Shown in pieces: positions 1 through 6,131 of a DNA stretch of 6,166 bases (within the stretch, counting starts at the first letter, position 1; each line of letters opens with the position of its first letter). Below the pieces are notes generated by a model. The model searched no databases, was not told the DNA's origin, and saw only the letters and a list, made by a program, of their open reading frames with translations. Source of the DNA: an uncultured Clostridia bacterium (lineage in GTDB: Bacteria > Bacillota_A > Clostridia > Oscillospirales > Oscillospiraceae); contig CAMVIC010000101.1 of the NCBI GenBank assembly GCA_947167435.1, positions 1-6,166 on the forward strand, read 5' to 3'. Both the position numbers and the translations under genes were made by a program.

Positions 1-1
1 C

Positions 2-466
2 GTGGAGGACGCGCTGAACGCCACCCGTGCCGCTGTGGAAGAAGGCATCGTGGCCGGCGGCGGCACTGCCTACGTCAACGCCATTCCCGCTGTGGAGCGC
101 CTTGTGGCCCGTCTGAGCGGCGATGAGAAGACCGGCGCTTCTATTATTGCCCGTGCCCTCCAGGCCCCCATCCGTCAGATCGCCGAGAACGCCGGTGTGG
201 ACGGCTCCGTGGTCTTTGAGAAGATCAAGAACAGCCGCAAGCAGGGCTACGGCTACGACGCCGCCAAGGACAACTTCGTGGACATGATCCCCGCCGGTAT
301 CGTGGATCCCACCAAGGTCACCCGCAGCGCTCTGGAGAACGCCGCTTCCATCGCAGCCTCCGTGCTCACCACCGAGTCCCTGGTGGTGGATAAGCCCGAT
401 CCCCAGGCCGACGCAGCCATGGCAGCCGCAGCAGCTGGCGGCGGCATGGGCGGCGGAATGTACTAA
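2..466 (+). CDS. groL: Chaperonin GroEL, C-terminal part (5' end outside window)
   Basis: This is the last 154 codons of the 60-kDa chaperonin, the ATP-driven double-ring folding machine of the cytoplasm. The fragment opens with [15 protein letters not shown], which contains the aspartate equivalent to E. coli GroEL D398, needed for ATP hydrolysis. It continues with the VAGGG nucleotide-binding loop (E. coli 414-416), [18 protein letters not shown] (including the adenine-pocket aspartate near 495) and the flexible Gly/Met tail ending GGGMGGGMY. These segments form the second half of the equatorial domain. The reading frame is open from the window edge, so the GTG at position 2 is an internal valine and not a start. 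The stop is TAA at 464-466. In most bacteria groS lies immediately upstream; that part is not visible here. A terminator follows at 528-564, so groL is probably the last gene of its operon. Identification is certain. Confidence 0.98.
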   Translation: MEDALNATRAAVEEGIVAGGGTAYVNAIPAVERLVARLSGDEKTGASIIARALQAPIRQIAENAGVDGSVVFEKIKNSRKQGYGYDAAKDNFVDMIPAGIVDPTKVTRSALENAASIAASVLTTESLVVDKPDPQADAAMAAAAAGGGMGGGMY

Positions 467-471
467 TGACA

Positions 472-506
472 AGTAATAGGTAACAGGTAATAAGTAATAA
501 GTGACC
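472..506. repeat. Degenerate heptanucleotide tandem repeat
   Basis: Just after the groL stop, the sequence reads as consecutive 7-nt units AGTAATA, GGTAACA, GGTAATA, AGTAATA and AGTGACC, roughly RGTAAYA repeated four times plus a divergent fifth. It is AT-rich within a GC-rich region and carries many stop codons in all frames. No function can be assigned. It may be a slippage-generated tract or the edge of a dispersed intergenic repeat. Confidence 0.6.
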
Positions 507-527
507 TGAAACTGTAAACTGTCAAAA

Positions 528-564
528 AAAGCCACACCGTTGATCCGTTCAGCGGTGTGGTTTT
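528..564 (+). terminator. Bidirectional Rho-independent terminator after groL
   Basis: CCACACCG (532-539) pairs perfectly with CGGTGTGG (553-560) around a 13-nt loop. The stem can extend by A-T pairs into the flanking A-run (524-530) and T-run (561-564). On the plus strand the hairpin is followed by TTTTCGTT, ending the groL transcript about 65 nt after its stop. On the minus strand it is followed by seven Ts after one C, so it should also stop transcripts arriving from the right. Confidence 0.88.
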
Positions 565-572
565 CGTTATAC

Positions 573-702
573 GCCCGTAGGGACGGCACTCTGCCGTCCG
601 CGTTCCCAACGCACCCTACTGTAGCGCCGGATGCCCACATCCGTCCTCGGGGCGTTGTACAGACGGATAAAAGGAGCGATGTGGGCATCGCTCCCTACGG
701 GC
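573..702. repeat. Composite palindromic intergenic element
   Basis: The element is bounded by a perfect 10-bp inverted repeat, GCCCGTAGGG (573-582) and CCCTACGGGC (693-702). Inside are nested hairpins. GGACGGCA/TGCCGTCC (581-588/592-599) has a 3-nt loop. GCGTT/AACGC (600-604/608-612) also has a 3-nt loop. ATGCCCACAT (631-640) is complementary to ATGTGGGCAT (679-688), and ATCCGTC (639-645) to GACGGAT (662-668). GGAGCGATG/CATCGCTCC (673-681/686-694) has a 4-nt loop. No protein is encoded. Positions 608-630 recur inverted at 6144-6166 with 21 of 23 identities, so this is a dispersed family and not a one-off structure. It resembles the REP/MITE-like palindromes common between genes in GC-rich Clostridia (inference from memory, not a search). 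It abuts the broken CotH-like fragment at 704. Confidence 0.7.
669..694 (-). terminator. Probable intrinsic terminator for the HAD-phosphatase transcript
   Basis: Read on the minus strand, a perfect 9-bp stem (GGAGCGATG/CATCGCTCC with a 4-nt loop) is followed immediately by TTTTATCC. It lies about 190 nt beyond the stop of the minus-strand HAD gene, and no other clear terminator lies between them. The hairpin is also the right-hand arm of the palindromic element at 573-702, so the repeat may have been recruited as a terminator. Confidence 0.55.
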
Positions 703-703
703 T

Positions 704-877
704 CTGATTAAGGTCACCATCGACGGGGAGACCCTGGAGGAGGTATCCTTCGCCACCAAGGGCAACACCAGCCTCTCCTCCGTGGCGGGCGACCAGGACA
801 GCGCCGCCAAAGTGGACGCCTCCGGGCTCCAGCTCAGCACCATGGGCGGCGGGAATGACCGTCGCCGGAGAAACTGA
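704..877 (+). pseudogene. Remnant resembling a CotH-kinase-family protein
   Basis: One plus-strand frame is open from 671 to a TGA at 875-877, but it has no ATG or GTG start and no ribosome binding site. Its translation from 704 begins LIKVTIDGETLEEVSFATKG and continues NTSLSSVAGDQDS. This closely resembles the conserved 'VTIDGE...V...TKGNSSL' segment of the CotH family (spore-coat protein-kinase-like proteins, normally several hundred residues). The rest, AAKVDASGLQLSTMGGG, does not continue the expected CotH order (a DRYSF-type segment would follow). It looks like a more C-terminal, Gly-rich part joined by an internal deletion. Both ends are missing, and the left end lies directly against the palindromic element. 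I infer a dead gene fragment; the family call rests on one short motif. A chance open frame is less likely given the match. Confidence 0.42.
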
Positions 878-886
878 CGGAAAACC

Positions 887-1585
887 TTACCGACAGGAGG
901 CTGCGATCACCGCCGGGATCTGCCGCAGGTCGGAGATCGTATGATCCACCCGGTAGCCCGCAGGGAGGGGCTGGTGCTTGGGGTTATACCAGCAGGTCCG
1001 GATCCCTGCGTTCATGCCGCCCCGGATGTCGCTGGTGAGGGAGTCTCCTACGATCAGCACCGAGGACAGGGCCTCCGGGCGGATCACTTCAAACACCCGT
1101 TCAAAAAAAGCAGGATTGGGCTTTTCCACGCCGACCTGTTCGGACAGAAAGACCCCGTCCATCAGCGCGCCCAGGCCGGAGCGTTCCAGCTTCTTGGTCT
1201 GGGCCGCTATGGTTCCGTTGGACACCACGTACTGCCGCAGCTTTCCTTTCAGGGATCGGATCAGCTCCAGGCAGTCGTCCCGAAGGACGATGGTATCCCC
1301 CAGGGTCAGCTGATAGCGCTCATTGAAGGCCGGGGCCAGGCTTACGTCGAGGGCGAATTCGCTAAAAAACTGCTGAAACCGGCCCACCAGGATCTGAGGC
1401 TTGCTCAGCTCTCCCCGTTCCAGCCGCTGCCAGAAGCCGACGTTGATGACGGAATACCGGGCAAGCATCTGCTCCGTGCATTCTCCCAGGCGGAATTCGG
1501 CAAACAGGGTGGTGATCGCAGCCCGTTCCGCGGCGTCAAAATCCAGCAGCGTCCCGTCCACGTCCCAAAGGATCGTATTTATCAT
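887..1585 (-). CDS. HAD-superfamily phosphatase, YjjG/YfnB-like (noncanonical pyrimidine nucleotidase type)
   Basis: This cytoplasmic 232-residue phosphohydrolase has the four HAD motifs. Motif I is DVDGTLLDF, with nucleophile Asp8 and acid/base Asp10. Motif II is VVSNGT, with Ser122. Motif III is the lysine of GVEKPNPAFF (Lys155). Motif IV is VGDSLTSDIRGG, with Asp181 and Asp186 binding Mg2+. The helical segment between motifs I and II (about 16-100) is the C1 cap. Length and motif wording fit the YjjG/YfnB subfamily, whose E. coli member dephosphorylates noncanonical pyrimidine nucleotides; the substrate here is inferred. The chosen ATG lies 10 nt after a GGAGG. An upstream in-frame ATG at 1606 would add seven residues, but its codons contain that ribosome binding site, so it is rejected. 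The gene is divergent from the uvrA-like gene, has its own promoter at 1618-1646, and appears intact. Confidence 0.9.
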   Translation of the reverse strand: MINTILWDVDGTLLDFDAAERAAITTLFAEFRLGECTEQMLARYSVINVGFWQRLERGELSKPQILVGRFQQFFSEFALDVSLAPAFNERYQLTLGDTIVLRDDCLELIRSLKGKLRQYVVSNGTIAAQTKKLERSGLGALMDGVFLSEQVGVEKPNPAFFERVFEVIRPEALSSVLIVGDSLTSDIRGGMNAGIRTCWYNPKHQPLPAGYRVDHTISDLRQIPAVIAASCR

Positions 1586-1594
1586 GGGATGTAT

Positions 1595-1600
1595 ACCTCC
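1595..1600 (-). promoter_or_regulatory. Ribosome binding site deciding the HAD-phosphatase start
   Basis: The minus strand reads GGAGGT, ten bases before the ATG at 1583-1585. Because it lies inside the first codons of the longer reading frame beginning at 1606, it favours the shorter 232-residue protein. Confidence 0.75.
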
Positions 1601-1617
1601 AAGCATTTTTCGGATTT

Positions 1618-1646
1618 ATTATATTCTCTTTCACGACGTAATACAA
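1618..1646 (-). promoter_or_regulatory. Sigma-A-type promoter of the HAD-phosphatase gene
   Basis: On the minus strand TTGTAT (1641-1646) is separated by exactly 17 bp from a consensus TATAAT (1618-1623). The predicted start of transcription is near 1610, giving a leader of about 25 nt that contains the GGAGG site. The surrounding sequence is clearly more AT-rich than the genes. The tandem repeat at 1660-1709 lies just upstream of the -35 box. Confidence 0.75.
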
Positions 1647-1659
1647 GGGCATTCCGCCG

Positions 1660-1709
1660 TGATTTTACGTGGATCAGTGTACCATGATTTTACGTGGATC
1701 AGTGTACCA
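1660..1709. repeat. Perfect tandem 25-bp duplication between divergent promoters
   Basis: The 25 bases at 1660-1684 are repeated exactly and without a gap at 1685-1709. Each unit holds an imperfect 15-bp palindrome, TGGATCAGTGTACCA (1670-1684 and 1695-1709), matching its reverse complement as TGG-N2-CA-N-TG-N2-CCA. The pair lies 13 bp from the minus-strand -35 box and 4 bp from the plus-strand -35 box. This arrangement suggests binding sites for a regulator of both genes, but no regulator gene is visible in the window. A recent neutral duplication is the alternative. Confidence 0.85.
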
Positions 1710-1713
1710 ACGC

Positions 1714-1742
1714 TTGCATTGTTGCGGGTTCTGGTGTAGAAT
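1714..1742 (+). promoter_or_regulatory. Sigma-A-type promoter of the uvrA-like gene
   Basis: TTGCAT (1714-1719) and TAGAAT (1737-1742) are separated by 17 bp. Transcription would start near 1749-1751, giving a leader of about 43 nt that ends in GGGAGGAG (1778-1785). The -35 box begins 4 bp after the second copy of the duplicated 25-bp site, so a protein bound there would touch RNA polymerase. Confidence 0.7.
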
Positions 1743-1792
1743 GGGAGAAATGCCGCATACCAAATTGTACATACACCGGGAGGAGCTTTGCG

Positions 1793-4066
1793 ATGAACCG
1801 TAATCCGGACGACATTGAGATCCTCGGCGCTGCCGAAAACAACCTGAAACACATCAACGTGACCATCCCCAAGGGGAAGCTGGTGGTCTTTGCCGGGGTC
1901 TCCGGCTCCGGCAAGAGCTCCCTGGCCTTTGACACGGTGGCGGTGGAATCGGAACGGGAATGGCAGCAGAGCTATCCCCTGTTCCTGCGGAACAAAATGC
2001 CCCACTACGACCGGCCTAAGGTGGACGAGATCCGCAATCTGACCCCCGCCATCGTGGTGGATCAGCACCCCATCGGCTCCAGCTCCCGCTCCACCGTGGG
2101 CACTGCCGTGGACGTGGCTCCCCTGCTGCGTCTGCTCTTCTCCCGGGTGGGCCAGCCCAGCGCAGGAGGCTCCATGGCCTACTCCTTCAACCACCCCGCC
2201 GGGATGTGCCCGGACTGCACCGGCCTGGGCGAACAGACGGAGCTGATCAAGGAGAGTATGTTCGACCCGGACAAGACCCTTGCGGAAGGGGCCATCCGAT
2301 TCAGCCAGTTTTCCTCCGGCTGGCAGACGGTCTACTATCAGAACAACCCCCGGCTGGATCCCTACAAAAAGCTCCGGGACTTCAGCCCGGAGGAATGGAA
2401 GCTGCTGGCCTACGGCAGCGACGAGCCGCTGACGGTGGAGTTCAAATGCAACAACATCGGGCGCATGGACTACCTGCCCTACGAGGGCGTGTACCCCCGC
2501 TTTGAGCGCCTGTATATGAAAAAAGACATCACAAAGCTGAAAAAGAGCCTGCAGGAGGAGATCCTGACCCACGTACGCCGGGGCTTCTGCAAAGCTTGCG
2601 GCGGCTCCGGGCTGAACCCCAAGGCCCTGGCCTCCCGGATCAACGGCAAAAACATCGTGGAATGCATGGATATGACCGCAGCCGAACTGCTGGCCTTTCT
2701 GCGTACCATTGACGATCCCAGAGGGAGCGCGCTGGCCCGGCAGATCGCCGCCTATCTCCAGCGCATGACGGACGTGGGCATCGGCTATCTCTCCCTCTCC
2801 CGCAAGACGGAGACCCTCTCCGGCGGCGAGGCCCAGCGCATCAAGATCGTGCGGAATCTGGGCGCTTACCTCAACAACATCACCTACATCTTCGACGAGC
2901 CCACCGCCGGACTGCACCCTGCGGACGCGGAGCGCATCGGCAGAATGCTCTGCGAGCTCCGGGAAAAGCACAACAATGTGCTGGTGGTGGAGCACTCCCG
3001 CCAGATGATCGCCCTGGCGGATCACATCCTGGAGCTGGGCCCCGGCGCAGGAAGCAAGGGCGGCCAGCTGATCTTTTCCGGCAACCTCGGGGAACTGAAA
3101 GCAGCCGATACCCCCACCGCCAAGGCCATGCGCCAGTCCATCACCCTGAACCGGGATCCCCTGCCCTGGACGGAGGGCTACCCCATCCGGGACGCCTGCT
3201 TCCACAACCTCAAGCACGTCAACGTGACCGTTCCCAAGGGGATCCTCACCGCTGTGACCGGCGTGGCAGGCAGCGGAAAAAGCTCTCTCATGCGCTACGC
3301 CTTCCCGGACGCCTACCCCGAGGCCATTGTGATAGACCAGAAGCCCATCGGCACCTCCATCCGCTCCACCCCCGCCACCTACACCGGCGTTATGGACGAG
3401 ATCCGCAAGGTCTTCGCCAAGGAAAACGGCGTGGGGGCCAGCTGGTTCTCCTTCAACTCCGACGGCGGCTGCCCCATTTGCCGGGGCACCGGGCAAATCA
3501 GCTATGAGATGGCCTTTGCCGAGCCCGTGACGGTGACCTGCGAGGAATGCGGCGGCCACCGCTACAACCCCACAGCCCTTTCCTACCGCTACCGGGGGCT
3601 GAATATCGAGCAGGTGATGGATCTGACCATCGCGGAGGCCTGCGCCTTCTTCGAAAATGAGAAGATCCGCGCCAGACTCCAGGCCATGATGGACGTGGGC
3701 CTGGACTATCTGACCCTGGGCCAGCCCACCAGCACCCTTTCCGGCGGCGAGATCCAGCGGGTCAAGCTGGCCAGCGAGCTGCACCGCCAGGGGCAGATCT
3801 ACGTGCTGGACGAGCCCAGCACCGGCCTCCACGTCAGCGATATCGCCATGCTGCTGGCCCTGCTGCGGGGTCTGGTGGACAGGGGGAACACCGTGGTCAT
3901 GGTGGAGCAGAGCATGGAGCTGATCGCCAAGGCGGACTGGGTCATCGACCTGGGCCCGGGAGGCGGCACCGACGGCGGCAGCGTGATCTTTGAAGGCACC
4001 CCGGCGGCCCTTCTGGACTGCGAGGCGTCGAAAACAGGACGCTTCCTGCGGGGAATGACGGAATAG
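1793..4066 (+). CDS. Short UvrA-like ABC ATPase lacking the UvrB-binding domain
   Basis: This soluble protein of 757 residues has two UvrA-type ATP-binding halves. Half 1 has Walker A GVSGSGKSS (35-43), CPDC (139-142), CKAC (266-269), signature LSGGEAQ (342-348), Walker B IFDEPT (366-371) and switch His401. Half 2 has Walker A GVAGSGKSS (490-498), a zinc module CPIC-X19-CEEC (560-586), signature LSGGEIQ (649-655) and Walker B VLDEPS (671-676). The UvrA hallmarks VVDQHPIG and VIDQKPIG, each followed by RST, are present. Canonical UvrA has about 940 residues, with roughly 215 between the first Walker A and the first CxxC. Here there are about 96, so the UvrB-binding domain appears to be missing. 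That suggests a paralogue (UvrA2 or DrrC-like, linked in some bacteria to DNA-damage or drug tolerance) and not the nucleotide-excision-repair enzyme. In half 2 the switch histidine is Gln706. The ATG at 1793 is chosen because GGAGG lies 9 nt upstream; the frame is open further up, but that part overlaps the promoter. Confidence 0.93.
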   Translation: MNRNPDDIEILGAAENNLKHINVTIPKGKLVVFAGVSGSGKSSLAFDTVAVESEREWQQSYPLFLRNKMPHYDRPKVDEIRNLTPAIVVDQHPIGSSSRSTVGTAVDVAPLLRLLFSRVGQPSAGGSMAYSFNHPAGMCPDCTGLGEQTELIKESMFDPDKTLAEGAIRFSQFSSGWQTVYYQNNPRLDPYKKLRDFSPEEWKLLAYGSDEPLTVEFKCNNIGRMDYLPYEGVYPRFERLYMKKDITKLKKSLQEEILTHVRRGFCKACGGSGLNPKALASRINGKNIVECMDMTAAELLAFLRTIDDPRGSALARQIAAYLQRMTDVGIGYLSLSRKTETLSGGEAQRIKIVRNLGAYLNNITYIFDEPTAGLHPADAERIGRMLCELREKHNNVLVVEHSRQMIALADHILELGPGAGSKGGQLIFSGNLGELKAADTPTAKAMRQSITLNRDPLPWTEGYPIRDACFHNLKHVNVTVPKGILTAVTGVAGSGKSSLMRYAFPDAYPEAIVIDQKPIGTSIRSTPATYTGVMDEIRKVFAKENGVGASWFSFNSDGGCPICRGTGQISYEMAFAEPVTVTCEECGGHRYNPTALSYRYRGLNIEQVMDLTIAEACAFFENEKIRARLQAMMDVGLDYLTLGQPTSTLSGGEIQRVKLASELHRQGQIYVLDEPSTGLHVSDIAMLLALLRGLVDRGNTVVMVEQSMELIAKADWVIDLGPGGGTDGGSVIFEGTPAALLDCEASKTGRFLRGMTE

Positions 4067-4079
4067 GCATCAGAAATTT

Positions 4080-4106
4080 GCAGGGGCGCACAGTGTGCGC
4101 CCCTGC
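4080..4106 (+). terminator. Hairpin terminator between convergent genes
   Basis: A perfect 12-bp stem, GCAGGGGCGCAC (4080-4091) with GTGCGCCCCTGC (4095-4106), has a 3-nt loop and is followed on the plus strand by TTTACATTT. It starts 13 nt after the uvrA-like stop and ends 7 nt before the MATE stop on the other strand. On the minus strand the hairpin is followed only by AAATTTC, so termination there is less certain. The palindrome resembles the hairpin modules of the repeats at 573-702 and 6132-6148. Confidence 0.75.
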
Positions 4107-4113
4107 TTTACAT

Positions 4114-5478
4114 TTATCGGTCTACGATCACGCTGCCCCGGTTCTTCCAGCCGCCCTTGCGGTAGTAGACGTACATGGCTCCGCTGGTGAGCGTCCAGGA
4201 GACGGGATAGCAGAGACAGAGGACGAACAGCGTGTGGATCTCGGCAAAGAGGGTCACGATCCAGATGATCCGCAGCAGGCAGATCCCGATGCCGATGATC
4301 ACCACGGGACGCACCGCGTCGCCGTAGCCACGCAGCACGCCGGAGAGGACTTCGATCACCACCCAGGTGAAGTAATAGGGAACGAAATAGACCATCATGA
4401 GCCAGGTGGTGTCCCGCACCGCCTGATCCTTGGTGAGGATAAACAGCAGCGGACGGCCGGTGAGCATGATCAGCCCGGACAGGCCCACGGTGATGATGGA
4501 CGAGAGGATCATGCCCTGCTTCACGCAGAGCTTCACCCGGTCGTCCCGGCCCGCGCCCCGGTTCTGCCCCACAAAGCTGGTGATGGCCGCGCCCAGGGCG
4601 TTGCTGACGGCCCAAAAGATGCCGTCGGTCTTGCCGGTCATGACCCAGGAGGCCACCACCACAGTGCCCAGGGAGTTCACGCCCACCTGGATGATCATAT
4701 TCGACACGGCGTACATGGAGGACTGCAGCCCCGCCGGGATCCCCAGCCGGAGCATATTTTTCAGATAGACGCCCTTCAGCCGCAGCTCCCCCAGGCTCAG
4801 CCGGTAGGATTCCTTGGTGGTCATCAGCCTTCTGGTGAGCAGGGCCATATTCACCATCTGGGCCGCCACAGTGGCTACGGCCACACCGGTGACGCCCCAC
4901 TCAAACACCAGCACGAACAGGCAGTCCAGCAGGATATTGGTGACACAGCCCACCACCATGAATAAAAACGGACTCACGGAATCCCCCACGGAGCGAAGCA
5001 TATTGGACTCCATGTTCAGGATCAGAATAAAGGGGACGCCGATGAAGTAGATCCGCAGATAGAGGATCGCGTCCTCCAGGGTGTCCGCCGGGGTTTTCAG
5101 CAGCCGGAGCATGGCAGGGGAAAAGATCAGCCCGAAGAGCATCAGCAGCACGCCCAACAGAGAAAACACGGCGATGGCGTTTCCCGCAGCCAGCTGGACG
5201 TCCCGCTGGCGGTTGGCGCCGTAGACCTGGGCGATGACCACCGAGGCCCCGGAGGTGATGGCCACAAAGAAGCCGATGAGCAGATTAATGATCTGGGCCG
5301 AGCTGCCGCCCACGGCGGCCAGGGCCTCGGTGCCTACAAAGCGGCCCACGATCAGGCCGTCCACCGCGTTATAGAGCTGCTGGATGCAGGTACCGGCAGC
5401 AATAGGCAGAAAGAACACCAGCAGCTTCTTCCACACCACGCCCTGGGTCAGATCCTTTTTGGCTAAGCTTGTTTCCAT
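4114..5478 (-). CDS. MATE-family multidrug/toxin efflux transporter
   Basis: This 454-residue inner-membrane antiporter has about twelve hydrophobic segments in two homologous halves, the normal size for the MATE family (cation-coupled export of drugs or metabolites). Recognisable family sequences are LYNAVDGLIVGRFVG near residues 35-49, RSVGDSVSPF near 162-171 at the end of a transmembrane segment, GQNRGAGRDDR near 304-314 in the second half, and LRGYGDAVRP near 382-391. The substrate cannot be read from sequence. The ATG at 5476-5478 is preferred because GAGGGA lies 7 nt upstream. An in-frame TTG at 5491-5493 would add five residues but overlaps the ribosome binding site. The gene starts 4 nt after the stop of the kinase-like gene, and its ribosome binding site lies in that gene's last codons, so the two are co-transcribed and probably translationally coupled. 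The frame is intact to TAA at 4114. Confidence 0.95.
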   Translation of the reverse strand: METSLAKKDLTQGVVWKKLLVFFLPIAAGTCIQQLYNAVDGLIVGRFVGTEALAAVGGSSAQIINLLIGFFVAITSGASVVIAQVYGANRQRDVQLAAGNAIAVFSLLGVLLMLFGLIFSPAMLRLLKTPADTLEDAILYLRIYFIGVPFILILNMESNMLRSVGDSVSPFLFMVVGCVTNILLDCLFVLVFEWGVTGVAVATVAAQMVNMALLTRRLMTTKESYRLSLGELRLKGVYLKNMLRLGIPAGLQSSMYAVSNMIIQVGVNSLGTVVVASWVMTGKTDGIFWAVSNALGAAITSFVGQNRGAGRDDRVKLCVKQGMILSSIITVGLSGLIMLTGRPLLFILTKDQAVRDTTWLMMVYFVPYYFTWVVIEVLSGVLRGYGDAVRPVVIIGIGICLLRIIWIVTLFAEIHTLFVLCLCYPVSWTLTSGAMYVYYRKGGWKNRGSVIVDR

Positions 5479-5482
5479 CTCT

Positions 5483-6077
5483 CTATCCCTCAAACCACTG
5501 CATCGCGAAGTCTCCCACCGCGGCAGTCAGCTTTTTGATCTCCCAGCCTGTGGTGTTGACGATCAGCTCAAAGGCGCTGCAATCGTCGCAGGGCCTGCCG
5601 CTGATGATCTCCCGGGTGCTGGAACGGTTCTTGTCGATTTTACGGATATTACGCAGGATCTGCTTTTCGGTCAGCCGCTCCTCCTGGGGGCGGCTGGCTT
5701 CGTGCTTCATGCAGCGGGCAAGCCGGGCCTGGATCTCGGCGCACACATAGATCCGGAAGGGGTGATAGTCCTCCAGGATCACGTCCGCGTCCCGGCCGAT
5801 GATGATGCAGTCATTCCCCAGCGCGGCGATGCTCTTCAAAACCTCCCGCTCCCGGCAGAGCAGCTGGGTGCCGGCGCCCGGGTGGTACAGCAGATTGGAG
5901 AAGCTGTTCCGGTAGCTGAGCTGGACGTTGTGCCAGCCGTGGTTGGACAGGGCCCTCCGCGGCCAGGGTGTCGATGATCTCCTTGTCGTAGTAGTCCCAG
6001 CCCAGGCGGTCGGCCAGTCGCTTGCCCAGCTCCCGTCCCCCGCTGCCGAACTGCCTGCTGATGGTGATGATCCGCAT
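5483..6077 (-). pseudogene. Cytidylate-kinase-like protein, frameshifted
   Basis: The ATG at 6075-6077 follows a perfect AGGAGG (6086-6091) at 8 nt spacing. The first frame gives MRIITISRQFGSGGRELGKR, then LADRLGWDYYDKEIIDTLAAE. This is the P-loop N-terminus of the cytidylate-kinase-like family, about 200 residues long. Near 5951-5965 homology passes to another frame, which reads RRALSNHGWHNVQLSYRNSF, then IIIGRDADVILEDYHPFRIY, RNIRKIDKNRSSTREI (lid and arginine region) and ends WFEG at TAG 5483-5485. Moving between frames requires skipping one base (an insertion of 1, or a loss of 2 modulo 3). Family members usually have about ten more residues between the DTLAAE and RRAL segments, so a short deletion is more likely than one added base. 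As written, the product would end prematurely at about 88 residues. A genuine pseudogene and an assembly or sequencing error are both possible. The family is expected to phosphorylate CMP/dCMP-like nucleotides, but its true substrates are poorly known. Confidence 0.85.
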
Positions 6078-6131
6078 TCTGTGTTCCTCCTGTTTGTGTT
6101 CTGTGCAAATTGAAAACCCGTGGGGGGTAAG

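Noticed and set aside
616..843. Minus-strand open frame of 75 codons over the palindromic element and the CotH-like fragment
   Set aside because: It spans repeat DNA, has no ribosome binding site that I can see, and no recognisable protein similarity.
1586..1606. Upstream start at 1606 for the HAD phosphatase
   Set aside because: The seven extra codons contain the GGAGG ribosome binding site of the ATG at 1583-1585 and add nothing conserved.
941..1687. Plus-strand open frame of 248 codons opposite the HAD phosphatase
   Set aside because: It is antisense to all four HAD motifs, shows no protein motif, and runs through the minus-strand promoter and into the tandem repeat.
1660..1709. CRISPR array
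   Set aside because: The two 25-bp copies are directly adjacent with no spacer, and there are only two.
1631..3832. Minus-strand open frame of 733 codons opposite the uvrA-like gene
   Set aside because: It is antisense to a clear two-domain ATPase. Its translation is low-complexity, rich in Gly, Ala, Val and His, with no recognisable domain, as expected for a shadow of GC-rich codons.
4078..4965. Plus-strand open frame of 295 codons opposite the MATE gene
   Set aside because: The translation is rich in His, Asp, Gly and Pro with no family resemblance, and the opposite strand encodes a well-supported membrane transporter.
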